DNA of 18,400 nucleotides from Microcaldota archaeon. GTDB lineage: Archaea; Micrarchaeota; Micrarchaeia; Micrarchaeales; Micrarchaeaceae. Made by a program: the position numbers and the translations under genes. How positions within the stretch are numbered: position 1 is the first letter of the stretch; every line of letters begins with the position of its first letter. Location of the stretch: NCBI GenBank assembly GCA_021791775.1, contig JAJYVY010000012.1, forward strand, positions 1-18,400, read 5' to 3'. Below are positions 8,130 through 15,462 of this stretch, piece by piece. The notes beneath the pieces are model-generated. The model made no database searches. It was not told where the DNA came from and saw only the letters and a program-made list of their open reading frames with translations.

Positions 8130-8272
8130 GCGAGAAACTCCACATCGTTTACGTGTGTGAGGATGCCACCGCGATAGGCAGCAAGTTCAGATCCCGTGGA
8201 ACCAGAAGCCCTTCTCGCCCTTCTTTGTCTTTGGCCCCTTCTTCCTTCCTAGGATTCTATCCACGACTGTAA
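8126..8272 (+). pseudogene. Possible truncated gene start, coupled to the preceding small frame
   Basis: An ATGA overlap opens a 48-codon frame. The first 21 residues (MSEKLHIVYVCEDATAIGSKF) read like the first beta strand and helix of a normal soluble protein. From about 8187 on, the frame runs antisense through the 3' end of the HMA-like gene, and its residues become Ser/Pro/Arg-rich, typical of a shadow frame. The simplest readings are a gene cut off when the convergent gene was placed here, or chance. There is no promoter or known family to decide. Confidence 0.2.
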
Positions 8273-8891
8273 CCTTCTGTCTTTCGGGGTTTGGATTGCT
8301 GCCTTCCTGCACGCTTTCCATGTACTCCTTCTGCCATTCATGGAACTTCTCTAGCTTCTCTCCCTTGAGCTTCTCCATCTTCTCTTCCCATCCCTCCCTC
8401 ATCCCTGCCCACTCCTCCTTTGTGTATCCGTACGGCGGGTGCTCTCTTATGGTTGGCGAGAAGTATGCATAGTTGTAGAATTCCTTTACATAATCGTAAT
8501 CGCGCTCGTCGATGTTATTTGTGTCTACATGGACCCCTTCCTTGGCCAGGTATTCGATCAATTCCTGCAGGCTAATCTGCTCCCTCCTGTTCTTTGCGCC
8601 CTTGGGGTTGTATATAAGCGTTATCCTGCTCTTGGCGAAGTTCACGCTCGCCTTGATTACCGGCTCCATTATCGACAGCCTGTACTGGAGCATAGCTGCA
8701 TGCTGCGGGTCGACCATCTCCTTCTGGCTCAGATTCCTGAAAACTACGTATTTTATGATCCTGTAGGGCATTCTGTACTTTTCGCCATTCTCATCGGTTA
8801 TCCAGTCGTCCTCGACATGCCCCATCTGCCTTTCTTTCTCTAGGTCTTCCTTGTACTTGCTAACAGATGGTATGTTGTCGCGCCTGTCCAT
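8187..8891 (-). CDS. HMA-like (ferredoxin-fold) protein without cysteines, partner of the radical SAM gene
   Basis: Function not established. The 234-residue product has a charged N-terminal region. A segment at about 45-122 follows the beta-alpha-beta-beta-alpha-beta order of heavy-metal-associated (HMA) domains: IIKYVVFRNLS, a helix, ASVNFAKSRITLIYNPKGA, then ISLQELIEYLAKEGVHV. The metal-binding CxxC is absent and the whole protein has no cysteine, so it is unlikely to carry metal; a binding or adaptor role is inferred. A helical, Trp/Glu/Lys-rich part follows (about 157-195). The basic tail GRKKGPKTKKGEKGF could contact lipid head groups or nucleic acid. The start is ATG at 8891, with AGG 8 nt upstream; a TTG at 8897 is an alternative. 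It begins 18 nt after the Tes-like gene stop, so the two probably form one operon. Confidence 0.8.
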   Translation of the reverse strand: MDRRDNIPSVSKYKEDLEKERQMGHVEDDWITDENGEKYRMPYRIIKYVVFRNLSQKEMVDPQHAAMLQYRLSIMEPVIKASVNFAKSRITLIYNPKGAKNRREQISLQELIEYLAKEGVHVDTNNIDERDYDYVKEFYNYAYFSPTIREHPPYGYTKEEWAGMREGWEEKMEKLKGEKLEKFHEWQKEYMESVQEGSNPNPERQKVTVVDRILGRKKGPKTKKGEKGFWFHGI

Positions 8892-8909
8892 TGACAAAAC
8901 CTTTTATGA

Positions 8910-10934
8910 TCAGCAATCGCAATTGTCTCCGCATCCAGACTGCGCGGACTCCCCTCCCTTTCCTTCGTCGCCTCCGCATCCGCAGCTTCCGCCGCCTCCG
9001 CATCCGCAGGAGTCGCCAGCTTCCTCCATCTCGATGCTCTTCGGGACCTCGGACGTAGCACCGCTCGCATTCTGGACCACCACCTGTTGCGCAACTGTGC
9101 GCTTGGGTGCCATGTTGGAGAAGTTTACTACTCCCTTTCCTCCGTTTGAAGAAAGGGCGAAATAATCTGTCATGTTACCATATGTCCTTATATATGCCTG
9201 GCTCGCCTCCAGCTCCTTGATATTCCTTATGTACTTATCCTTCGAGTATGCCCATCCGGGATGGGTCTTCTCCCATTCCAGTGCCGGCATGCTGTACTGC
9301 CTCTGCACCTTGTCCCTGTACATTTCTGGAAATACGTTGAACGAGCAGAACGGCAATACCTCTCCGTTTGGCTGCGCATAGTGTATATCGCATTTTTCCA
9401 CTCTGTGTATGTCATATGTGTATTCGTCCTGGAAGTGCATCATTCCTATGAATATTGTCTTCATCTGGAGTTTACCCATGGACTGGAAGTCGTGCTTCAG
9501 GAATAATGAGAGCAGCATCTTTGAGAAGTTGACCGACTTCGGCTGGTTCTTCTTGTCTATGAACTTGTGCAGGCCTGTCAATGCCTTCAGTGCGATCAGC
9601 CTTCTCTGCAGCTTTGATTTGCCCTGCATCCTGTCTACTGCCTTCTGTAGATGCTCCAATAGTCCTTGTGCATCTACGAACTTTGTCAATGGAACTATCT
9701 TGTTGTCGCTGTCTATGAAGAGATATGCCCCTGCCCCACATGCAAAGTGTATGGACAAGTCATACTTGTATTCCCCTGTAAGGGCCTCTATGAACTTGTT
9801 TATTCCTCCAACGTACGGTACGGAGAACCAGGCATCCTTCCCTATGACTCCGTGTGTCTGCTCCTCTATCAGCTTTATAGCTCCAGGTATGGTTATCCTC
9901 TGCTTTTCTCTCAATTTTGAGGGCATCCTGCCTACAAGAGAGACTGGCTGGAAGTTTACCGCCCTCACTATGTCCGAGTTGTTTATCGCGAAATTTATTA
10001 TCGCGCCCAGCTCATGTTCGTTTATGGTCCTTATAACTGTTGGAACAAGAACAACGCCTATGCCTGCCTTTCTTGCGGCATCAAGCGCAAGCGGCGTCTC
10101 CCAGTGGTTCTTCGGGTTCGCTCTCGGGCTTACTCCATCAAAACTCATGTACAGCGTGCTTACCCCCGCGTGCCTCAGCTTTATCGCCAAATCCGGGTTA
10201 AGCCCCAGGTTGATTCCAGTTGTATTCAGCTGAATCTGGTCGAAGCCCGCTTCCTTGGCCTTTTCAACAATCTTTATTATCTCGGGCGCCATGGTTGGCT
10301 CTCCTCCTGTTATCTGGAGCGCGTTTGCAGGTATCGGCTTCTGCGCTCTCAAGTTCCTGAATATCTTGTCGAGTTCTGCTACGCTTGGCTCGTATATCGC
10401 CTCTCCCTCCTTCGCATAGAAGAAGCAGTACCAGCATGAAAGGTGGCACCTGTTAGTTACGACAACGTTTGCCAATCCGGTATGGGATTTGTGCCTTTCG
10501 CACATCCCGCAGTCGAATGGGCAGTTTGCGCCTTTTGTGTCGCTTATGTAATTAGGGTTGTCGAACCCTCTTCCATAGTAATTGTAACGCTTCATCTTCA
10601 TGTACATGTCATAGTCTTCCCAGTACTTCTCTATGGTCCATTTGTGTTCAGGGCAGTACTTCCTTATCATTACATTGTCGCCGTCCCTGTATATCGTCCC
10701 ATTAATGATAAGCTTGCATTCTGGGCAGACGGTCATGGTCTTGTCTATGACAGGCATCTTCTCTATTTCTTCCATGGTCCTGTGATAAACCACCAGGACT
10801 GGGTCTGTAAGGTCCTTAGGGTTATCTGCCTTGACTTCTGGCCTCTTGTTGTTAATATTATTGACTATGTTCTGTCCTATCTGCACCTCTACCTCTGATG
10901 GTTTCGGAGCTCCCGGATTACCTTGATTCGGCAT
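8910..10934 (-). CDS. tes: Radical SAM protein, tetraether lipid synthase (Tes)-like, with Cys-rich tail
   Basis: Resembles the MJ0619/Tes family, which joins archaeol lipid tails by radical carbon-carbon coupling to make membrane-spanning tetraethers. In the 674 residues, an N-terminal rubredoxin-like metal site (Cys70-x2-Cys73, Cys94-x2-His97) precedes a second cysteine set (Cys138, 142, 145). The radical SAM cluster motif is Cys163-x3-Cys167-x2-Cys170 (CHLSCWYC), followed by the SAM-binding ITGGEPT (208-214). Further cysteines at 399, 515 and 530 may bind auxiliary clusters. Unusual is a glycine/cysteine tail (643-674) with seven cysteines (SCGCGGGG, SCGCGG, GCGDNCDC). The ATG has AGGTG and a 6-nt spacer upstream. 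A related methyltransferase-type activity is the main alternative; substrate assignment rests on family resemblance only. Confidence 0.85.
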   Translation of the reverse strand: MPNQGNPGAPKPSEVEVQIGQNIVNNINNKRPEVKADNPKDLTDPVLVVYHRTMEEIEKMPVIDKTMTVCPECKLIINGTIYRDGDNVMIRKYCPEHKWTIEKYWEDYDMYMKMKRYNYYGRGFDNPNYISDTKGANCPFDCGMCERHKSHTGLANVVVTNRCHLSCWYCFFYAKEGEAIYEPSVAELDKIFRNLRAQKPIPANALQITGGEPTMAPEIIKIVEKAKEAGFDQIQLNTTGINLGLNPDLAIKLRHAGVSTLYMSFDGVSPRANPKNHWETPLALDAARKAGIGVVLVPTVIRTINEHELGAIINFAINNSDIVRAVNFQPVSLVGRMPSKLREKQRITIPGAIKLIEEQTHGVIGKDAWFSVPYVGGINKFIEALTGEYKYDLSIHFACGAGAYLFIDSDNKIVPLTKFVDAQGLLEHLQKAVDRMQGKSKLQRRLIALKALTGLHKFIDKKNQPKSVNFSKMLLSLFLKHDFQSMGKLQMKTIFIGMMHFQDEYTYDIHRVEKCDIHYAQPNGEVLPFCSFNVFPEMYRDKVQRQYSMPALEWEKTHPGWAYSKDKYIRNIKELEASQAYIRTYGNMTDYFALSSNGGKGVVNFSNMAPKRTVAQQVVVQNASGATSEVPKSIEMEEAGDSCGCGGGGSCGCGGDEGKGGESAQSGCGDNCDC

Positions 10935-10961
10935 GCATTACACCTGTAAATATCGCCATTC

Positions 10962-10981
10962 GAAAGTATTTAAATACTTTC
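10962..10981. promoter_or_regulatory. 20-bp perfect palindrome containing the tes TATA box
   Basis: GAAAGTATTTAAATACTTTC reads the same on both strands. Its centre (TTTAAATA) lies about 37 nt before the tes ATG, where an archaeal TATA box is expected, with the transcript starting near 10945. A dimeric regulator binding here would compete directly with TBP, so it may be an operator as well as a promoter. Confidence 0.5.
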
Positions 10982-11123
10982 CGTCCAGCGCTTTACTTCA
11001 TTTCAAAAATTGTCAGCCCTAGAGTATCAAAATTTTGACTTTTCAGCTGCAATTTTCGAATATGTCGTAATTTCGGCACAAGGGATTTGGACTTCGCAAT
11101 AAAACCGGTCGGCGTCTGCAGGT
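10982..11123. other. Spacer between nop5 and the tes promoter
   Basis: AT-rich and without a credible gene. It holds a 12-bp palindrome, TCAAAATTTTGA, at 11027-11038 and a CAGCTG at 11046-11051. On the minus strand there are isolated CTGA tetramers, but no complete box C/D arrangement, and a short T-run (GGTTTTATT) about 17 nt beyond the nop5 stop that might serve as a weak terminator. Confidence 0.4.
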
Positions 11124-12044
11124 CTATCTTTTCCTATATCCCTGCTTCCAGCCTCCGCGCCCGCGCCCCGCCCCGCGCCGGCCCTGCATCTTCCCCTGGT
11201 AACCCCTATCGAAATCTCTTCGCATCTCCTCTTTTGGCTTTATGGGCTTTTCCTTTATCCTCTTTAACGATTCGGATAAGCTTTTCTTTAGGCCCTCAGC
11301 TATGAAATTCTTTGAAAAATAATCCGCCTTTAATGCAATGCATATCTTTGTGGCGTAAGCCCGAGCAATCCTCCCCTTTATCTCTCGCTGTGCATTTGTT
11401 ACTTCAGGAAGTTTGAAAAGTATGCCATATTTAGGAGGGCGGCTTCCAAACTTTATGTGCTTGAATAGCGCTTTCTCTGCACCAAGAAGCTGCACAGTCC
11501 CTGCAGGCATTGTGGCTAGTCTTTCCATTGAGCCTGCCCTGCTGAGAAGCTCAGCAGCAATCATGTGGTCTGTCAAATATGTGGTGTTTGGCATCACTCT
11601 CTTCGCTGCACCATTTATGTACAGGTCAAGCTCGCCAAGGGCTTTTGCTGTAGACAGGACCTGATTTGCGAATCCCGTAACCGCGGTTGCCTCATCAGCT
11701 TCCATTTTCCTTCCTATAGTGCTCTCTGCCTTCTTCTTGACCTCCTCTGCCTTTGCGGCATTCCCGAGCGCCCTTTCTATCGAGCCCGCGTCAGCCCCAT
11801 TGTTAGACATCGCAATCGCAAGCTTTGCCAGGGATTCCGGGCTGCTTATCCTTATTTCCGGATAGTATATGCCATACCATTCGCTCAGACGCTCATACGC
11901 CAAGTTGTACGATTTGTCTGTCTCCATATACGCATTAACCGCCTGAATCAGCGCATACTCCTCGCTTTTATAAGCGCTGGTTATGCCGGCCTTCGCGCTT
12001 TGCAGCATCCTCTCTCTTATCTCTTCAATGCCTTTTTTCGGCAA
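11124..12044 (-). CDS. nop5: Nop5 (Nop56/58-like) box C/D RNP core protein, lacking the N-terminal domain
   Basis: Scaffold of the archaeal box C/D sRNP, which directs 2'-O-methylation of rRNA and tRNA. The C-terminal Nop domain is clear at about 165-212 (GSMERLATMPAG, LLGAEKALFKHIKFG, RPPKYGILF). It is preceded by the long coiled coil, which begins near residue 28 (ALIQAVNAY, LSEWYGIYYPE). The tail (285-306) is RG-rich and basic. At 306 residues it is clearly shorter than usual archaeal Nop5. The missing part is the roughly 100-residue N-terminal domain that binds fibrillarin: the protein starts at the coiled coil. The start is TTG at 12044 with AGGTG and a 5-nt spacer. An in-frame TAA at 12060-12062 rules out a longer N-terminus. 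No fibrillarin gene is in the window. Confidence 0.93.
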   Translation of the reverse strand: MPKKGIEEIRERMLQSAKAGITSAYKSEEYALIQAVNAYMETDKSYNLAYERLSEWYGIYYPEIRISSPESLAKLAIAMSNNGADAGSIERALGNAAKAEEVKKKAESTIGRKMEADEATAVTGFANQVLSTAKALGELDLYINGAAKRVMPNTTYLTDHMIAAELLSRAGSMERLATMPAGTVQLLGAEKALFKHIKFGSRPPKYGILFKLPEVTNAQREIKGRIARAYATKICIALKADYFSKNFIAEGLKKSLSESLKRIKEKPIKPKEEMRRDFDRGYQGKMQGRRGAGRGRGGWKQGYRKR

Positions 12045-12049
12045 ATCAA

Positions 12050-12054
12050 CACCT
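12050..12054 (-). promoter_or_regulatory. Shine-Dalgarno site of nop5
   Basis: AGGTG, 5-nt spacer, then TTG at 12044. With the in-frame stop 18 nt upstream of the start codon, it fixes the shortened N-terminus of Nop5. Confidence 0.7.
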
Positions 12055-12147
12055 GTTACTTATTAGCAGAAAAGCTTAAGCCCCAAAATATCAGTGAGAT
12101 ACTCTATTATCATGCAGTATATTAAAAGTTTGCATCGGCGCTGCACT

Positions 12148-12160
12148 ATATTTTTATATT
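12148..12160 (+). promoter_or_regulatory. TATA box region of glyS
   Basis: TATATTTTTATATT-like AT-rich block centred about 33 nt before the glyS ATG at 12188, giving a very short leader. The 143-nt divergent gap (12045-12187) also holds TTTAATATA on the minus strand (12118-12126), a possible nop5 promoter. Confidence 0.5.
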
Positions 12161-12187
12161 GGTGCAATAGATTGTATAAATGGTAAC

Positions 12188-13675
12188 ATGAAAATAGAGG
12201 AACTTTTAGCATATGCTAAGAGCAAAGGGTTTTTCTGGCCTACTGCGGAGATCTATGGTGGTGCATCAGGCCTCTTCGACTACGGCCACTTGGGCACGCT
12301 TTTGAAAAGAAGATTCGAAAATCTTTGGATATCCTTCTTCATAGATCCAAATGAGGATTATCACCTAATAGAGGGCGCCACCATGCTTCCCGAGAAGGCC
12401 CTGATCGCATCCGGCCATACGACAAGGTTCAATGATGTCTCTGTTGGCTGCACTAAGTGCCAGACCTACTTCAGGGCCGACAAGCTGCTCTCCGATCGTG
12501 GAATAGCGATATCTGAGGGCGCAACTGCGAAGGAGATTGGGGAATCACTCAGGAAGAACGGCATAAAGTGCCCGAAATGCGGTGGCGTCTTGGGCGAGCC
12601 AAAAGCATTCAACATGATGATGGATGTAGCCCTAGGTCCTGAAAGGAAAGAGAAGGGCTATCTCAGGCCAGAGACGGCCCAGTCCGCGTATCTCAATTTC
12701 TTTCAGGAGTACAACACGCTGAGGAAGACGCTGCCCTTCGGCCTCGCCATAATAGGGAGGGCATACCGCAACGAAATCTCTCCAAGACAGGGCCTCTACA
12801 GGATGCGCGAGCTCGTTCAGGCGGAGCTGCAGATATTCTTTGACCCAGAAGGATGGAAACCCGAGTCAGGCAAACTGATGGAGAGAACGATCAATGTGGT
12901 TACGTACAGCGACAAGAAGGCGCAACAGATATCTGCAGCAGGCCTTTCGGAGAAATACAGCATACCGGCATTCTACGCCTACCACATGGCGTTGATGGAC
13001 TCCTTTTACACCGACATTTTGGGCGTGCCGAAGGAGAGGTTCAGGTTCCTTGAGAAGGGAGGCGACGAAAAGGCATTCTACAACAAGGTCCACATGGACC
13101 TTGAGGTCGACATCGAGAGCTGGGGCGGTTTCAACGAGGTTGGAGGCCTTCATTACAGAGGCGATTACGACCTGCAATCGCATTCAAAAGGATCCAACCA
13201 GGACTTATCTGTGATATCGGACGGCAAGAAGATCATACCAAGCGTATTGGAGCTCAGTTTTGGAGTTGATAGGAACATATGGATGCTTCTAGACATGTTC
13301 TATACAAAGGAGCAGGAGAGAAGCATACTCAAAATCCCGAAGTTCCTTGCTCCATACCAGATTGCTGTTTTCCCTCTTCAGAAAGACGAGAAGATAAATG
13401 AGGTGGCAGAGCGTATAAGGAAGGAGCTCTCTGGTAAATTCAAGGTCGTGTCGGATTCTGCCGGGTCAATAGGAAGAAGGTATGCCAGGATGGATGATGT
13501 AGGTACGCCGTACTGCATAACTGTGGACTTTGACACAATAGAAAAGTCAACAGAGGGGTACAACAGCGTAACTGTACGCGACAGAGATGACAAAACGCAG
13601 AAGCGCGTAGACCTGGAAGAGCTGTCGAATTTTTTCGAAACAGCATTCAGCGCCCCGCCCCGTCCCAAAGAATAA
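12188..13675 (+). CDS. glyS: Glycyl-tRNA synthetase
   Basis: Class II alpha2-type GlyRS charging tRNA-Gly. The N-terminus has the family signature SKGFFWPTAEIYGGASGLFD. A zinc-binding insertion holds Cys88-x2-Cys91 and Cys128-x2-Cys131. Catalytic hallmarks follow: YLRPETAQS (158-166), motif 2 GRAYRNEISPRQGLYRMREL (190-209) and motif 3 LELSFGVDRNIWMLL. The C-terminal anticodon-binding domain starts near PYQIAVFPLQKDEKINEVAE. At 495 residues it is shorter than most archaeal GlyRS (usually well above 550) and close to compact bacterial alpha2 forms, so archaeal insertions seem reduced. The ATG has only a weak GGTAA upstream, consistent with a near-leaderless transcript. It heads a rightward group with the glycosylase and TRAX/translin-like genes. 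Confidence 0.97.
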   Translation: MKIEELLAYAKSKGFFWPTAEIYGGASGLFDYGHLGTLLKRRFENLWISFFIDPNEDYHLIEGATMLPEKALIASGHTTRFNDVSVGCTKCQTYFRADKLLSDRGIAISEGATAKEIGESLRKNGIKCPKCGGVLGEPKAFNMMMDVALGPERKEKGYLRPETAQSAYLNFFQEYNTLRKTLPFGLAIIGRAYRNEISPRQGLYRMRELVQAELQIFFDPEGWKPESGKLMERTINVVTYSDKKAQQISAAGLSEKYSIPAFYAYHMALMDSFYTDILGVPKERFRFLEKGGDEKAFYNKVHMDLEVDIESWGGFNEVGGLHYRGDYDLQSHSKGSNQDLSVISDGKKIIPSVLELSFGVDRNIWMLLDMFYTKEQERSILKIPKFLAPYQIAVFPLQKDEKINEVAERIRKELSGKFKVVSDSAGSIGRRYARMDDVGTPYCITVDFDTIEKSTEGYNSVTVRDRDDKTQKRVDLEELSNFFETAFSAPPRPKE

Positions 13676-13684
13676 CGTGAGCAC

Positions 13685-14569
13685 ATGCCAGAAACCAGAG
13701 TTGAAATGGCACGCATAGATGTCTCGACCTTCAGCCTTAAGCACACTTTCGAAAGTGCGCAGCCTCTCACTTTCTACGCAGATTACAGCGAAGCAAGCAA
13801 CACGATTACCTACCCATTCAAAGGGTCGGTAATCAACATAATGCACACGGGCGGGGCAGAAAAAGGGGCGCTGACCGTCCTTGGGAGGGATAGAGAAAAA
13901 GCCGTAGCAGAGGTAAAAAAACGTTTCAGGCTGGATGACGATCTACCGAAAATATACAAAAGGATAGGCACAGACCTGCACATAAAGAGAGCAATAGCCT
14001 CCTACAGGGGAATGAGACTTACCCTCAATGACCCCTGGGAGACGACCCTGACATTCATTATATCGCAATTCAACAATGTAAAACGGATCCGTCTAATAAC
14101 AAAGAAGATTGTGGAGAGATACGGGGCTACAGTTTTTGATTCGGCAGGAAAGCCAATAGCTAAAGAGTTCCCTGAAAGCAGGGCGTTGGCAGGAGCCGCA
14201 GAGAAAGACCTGCAGAGCCTCGGCTCAGGATTCCGCGCAAAATATATAAGAGACGCAGCAGAATATTGCACAAACAATTTAGACCTTTATAAACTTCCTG
14301 CAGCAAAATACGACAAGCTAAAAGAGAGCCTCATGTCGATAAATGGAGTTGGCGAAAAGGTTGCGGACTGCATAATTCTCATGGGGTATGGCAACCTAAA
14401 GGCGTTTCCCATAGATGTGCACGTGAAAAGGGAGATGGAAAAGCTGTACTTCAAAGGCAGAAAGAAAAAACTAAGGGAGATACAAGAATTTGCGGAGAGG
14501 AAATGGGCAAACAGCAGGGGATACGCCCAGCAATACCTCTTCCATAATGCCAGGCTGGGCGGAGGATGA
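13685..14569 (+). CDS. ogg: OGG1-type 8-oxoguanine DNA glycosylase/AP lyase
   Basis: Base-excision repair enzyme that removes 8-oxoguanine and nicks the abasic site. The 294 residues include an N-terminal beta-rich domain (about 1-95) like that of eukaryotic OGG1. The helix-hairpin-helix GPD domain carries INGVGEKVADCIILMG (219-234) with the catalytic Lys225, and KAFPIDVHVKREM with the catalytic Asp244. The cysteine after VAD and the spacing fit OGG1 rather than AlkA, MutY or endonuclease III, and there is no C-terminal iron-sulfur cluster. Many archaea carry the shorter Ogg2 or AGOG instead, so the full-length form is noteworthy. GTG-5 nt-ATG supports the start. It follows glyS after 9 nt and overlaps the longest reading of the next gene. 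Confidence 0.9.
   Translation: MPETRVEMARIDVSTFSLKHTFESAQPLTFYADYSEASNTITYPFKGSVINIMHTGGAEKGALTVLGRDREKAVAEVKKRFRLDDDLPKIYKRIGTDLHIKRAIASYRGMRLTLNDPWETTLTFIISQFNNVKRIRLITKKIVERYGATVFDSAGKPIAKEFPESRALAGAAEKDLQSLGSGFRAKYIRDAAEYCTNNLDLYKLPAAKYDKLKESLMSINGVGEKVADCIILMGYGNLKAFPIDVHVKREMEKLYFKGRKKKLREIQEFAERKWANSRGYAQQYLFHNARLGGG
14561..14565 (+). promoter_or_regulatory. Shine-Dalgarno site of the TRAX/translin-like gene
   Basis: GGAGG, 8 nt before an in-frame TTG at 14574; the following GATGAT extends the anti-SD match. It is stronger than anything before the ATG at 14547 and favours the later start. Confidence 0.5.
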
Positions 14570-14573
14570 TTTA

Positions 14574-15152
14574 TTGAAAGGATTAGAGGCAGATGTGGAG
14601 GAGATATCTGATTATCTCGCAAAGAAACAGTCGGACTTTGACGAGGTGATGCAGCTTTCCAGAGAGGTAATAAGGAACGCAGGCCAGCTAATAACCATGA
14701 TGCACAACGGCGACATAAAAAGGGCGGCGGAAAAACTTGAAGCCAACAAAAAGATGGTAGAGAGATTGAAAACGATTGACGGGCAGTTCAAGTACAATAC
14801 GATGCAAGCCTACCAGGAATATGCCGAAGCATCCATATTTTATGAGCTAAAGACCAAGCAGAGGGTTCCGAGCATGGAAACCGTAGGGGTCGAGAAGGAG
14901 GCGTACCTGATGGGGCTGATGGATGTAGAAGGAGAACTGAAGAGGGAGATTCTGGAAATGTTGAGGATAGGCAAGATAAAAGAAGCAGAATGGTATTTCG
15001 ATACAATGAAGATGATATACGATTCTACAAGAAGCCTCAGGTTTGCCGAAGCTGTGCTTTCTGGATTCAGGAAAAAGCAGGATACTGCAAGGATCCAGAT
15101 AGAAAACGCAGGCAGCGAAATTTTGATGTTCAAAAGCAGGAAGCAGAAGTAA
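14574..15152 (+). CDS. Translin/TRAX family protein
   Basis: All-helical RNA/ssDNA-binding protein of the translin superfamily. Family landmarks in order: LSREVIRNAGQLITMMHNGD (28-47), the helix QAYQEYAEASIFYELK (78-93), YLMGLMDVEGELKREIL (111-127) and a final helical stretch with FRKKQDTARIQIENAGS. The pair Glu82-x2-Glu85 (QEYAEA) matches the acidic motif of TRAX, the nuclease subunit of C3PO, and an Asp lies in GLMDVEGEL, so RNase activity is possible. I start at TTG 14574 because of GGAGG upstream, giving 192 residues, a normal size. An ATG at 14547 would overlap the glycosylase by 23 nt. It ends 4 nt from the convergent HTH gene. Confidence 0.85.
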   Translation: MKGLEADVEEISDYLAKKQSDFDEVMQLSREVIRNAGQLITMMHNGDIKRAAEKLEANKKMVERLKTIDGQFKYNTMQAYQEYAEASIFYELKTKQRVPSMETVGVEKEAYLMGLMDVEGELKREILEMLRIGKIKEAEWYFDTMKMIYDSTRSLRFAEAVLSGFRKKQDTARIQIENAGSEILMFKSRKQK

Positions 15153-15156
15153 AACC

Positions 15157-15462
15157 CTATTTGTTTCCAATGCCAGCGGCGATTCTGTCTATCTGCTCGT
15201 TTATCGCAGGAATTCGCTTGCCTGCAGCTACCATCCCTGCGACTTTAGCGTCCAAGCCCCTCTCCTTTATCCTCATCATGATTTTTCCAGTTTTGCCGGA
15301 ATATCTGCCATTGAGATATTTGTTGACCGCGGCCTGAGTGATTCCCATCCTTTTGGCGATTTCCTCCTGACCAAACCTGTATCTCGATTTGAGGATTCTT
15401 ACAACCGCAATCCTGACGGCAGGTATGGCCATCTTTATTGTGTTGTCGCGCTCGAAAACCAT
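15157..15462 (-). CDS. Small helix-turn-helix transcriptional regulator
   Basis: A 101-residue DNA-binding protein. The N-terminal part MAIPAVRIAVVRIL followed by the Xre-like helix-turn-helix RFGQEEIAKRMGITQAAVNK (29-48) resembles the archaeal regulators grouped in COG2522. The C-terminal half is basic and helical (GKIMMRIKERGLDAK, INEQIDRIAAGIG), perhaps for dimerisation. There is no ligand-binding or metal-binding domain. The start ATG at 15462 shares one base with the TGA of the upstream RpiB-like gene, so the two are translationally coupled; a GTG at 15465 is the alternative. Its target is unknown; autoregulation of this pair or control of the palindrome upstream of tes are only possibilities. 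Confidence 0.85.
   Translation of the reverse strand: MVFERDNTIKMAIPAVRIAVVRILKSRYRFGQEEIAKRMGITQAAVNKYLNGRYSGKTGKIMMRIKERGLDAKVAGMVAAGKRIPAINEQIDRIAAGIGNK

Noticed and set aside
9409..10233. 274-codon open frame on the plus strand
   Set aside because: Lies antisense inside the tes-like gene, whose motifs are unmistakable; composition is that of a shadow frame.
10982..11123. Box C/D sRNA near nop5 (several CTGA tetramers, an ATGAAG-like C box)
   Set aside because: C and D boxes are not in the right order and spacing, and there is no closing terminal stem.
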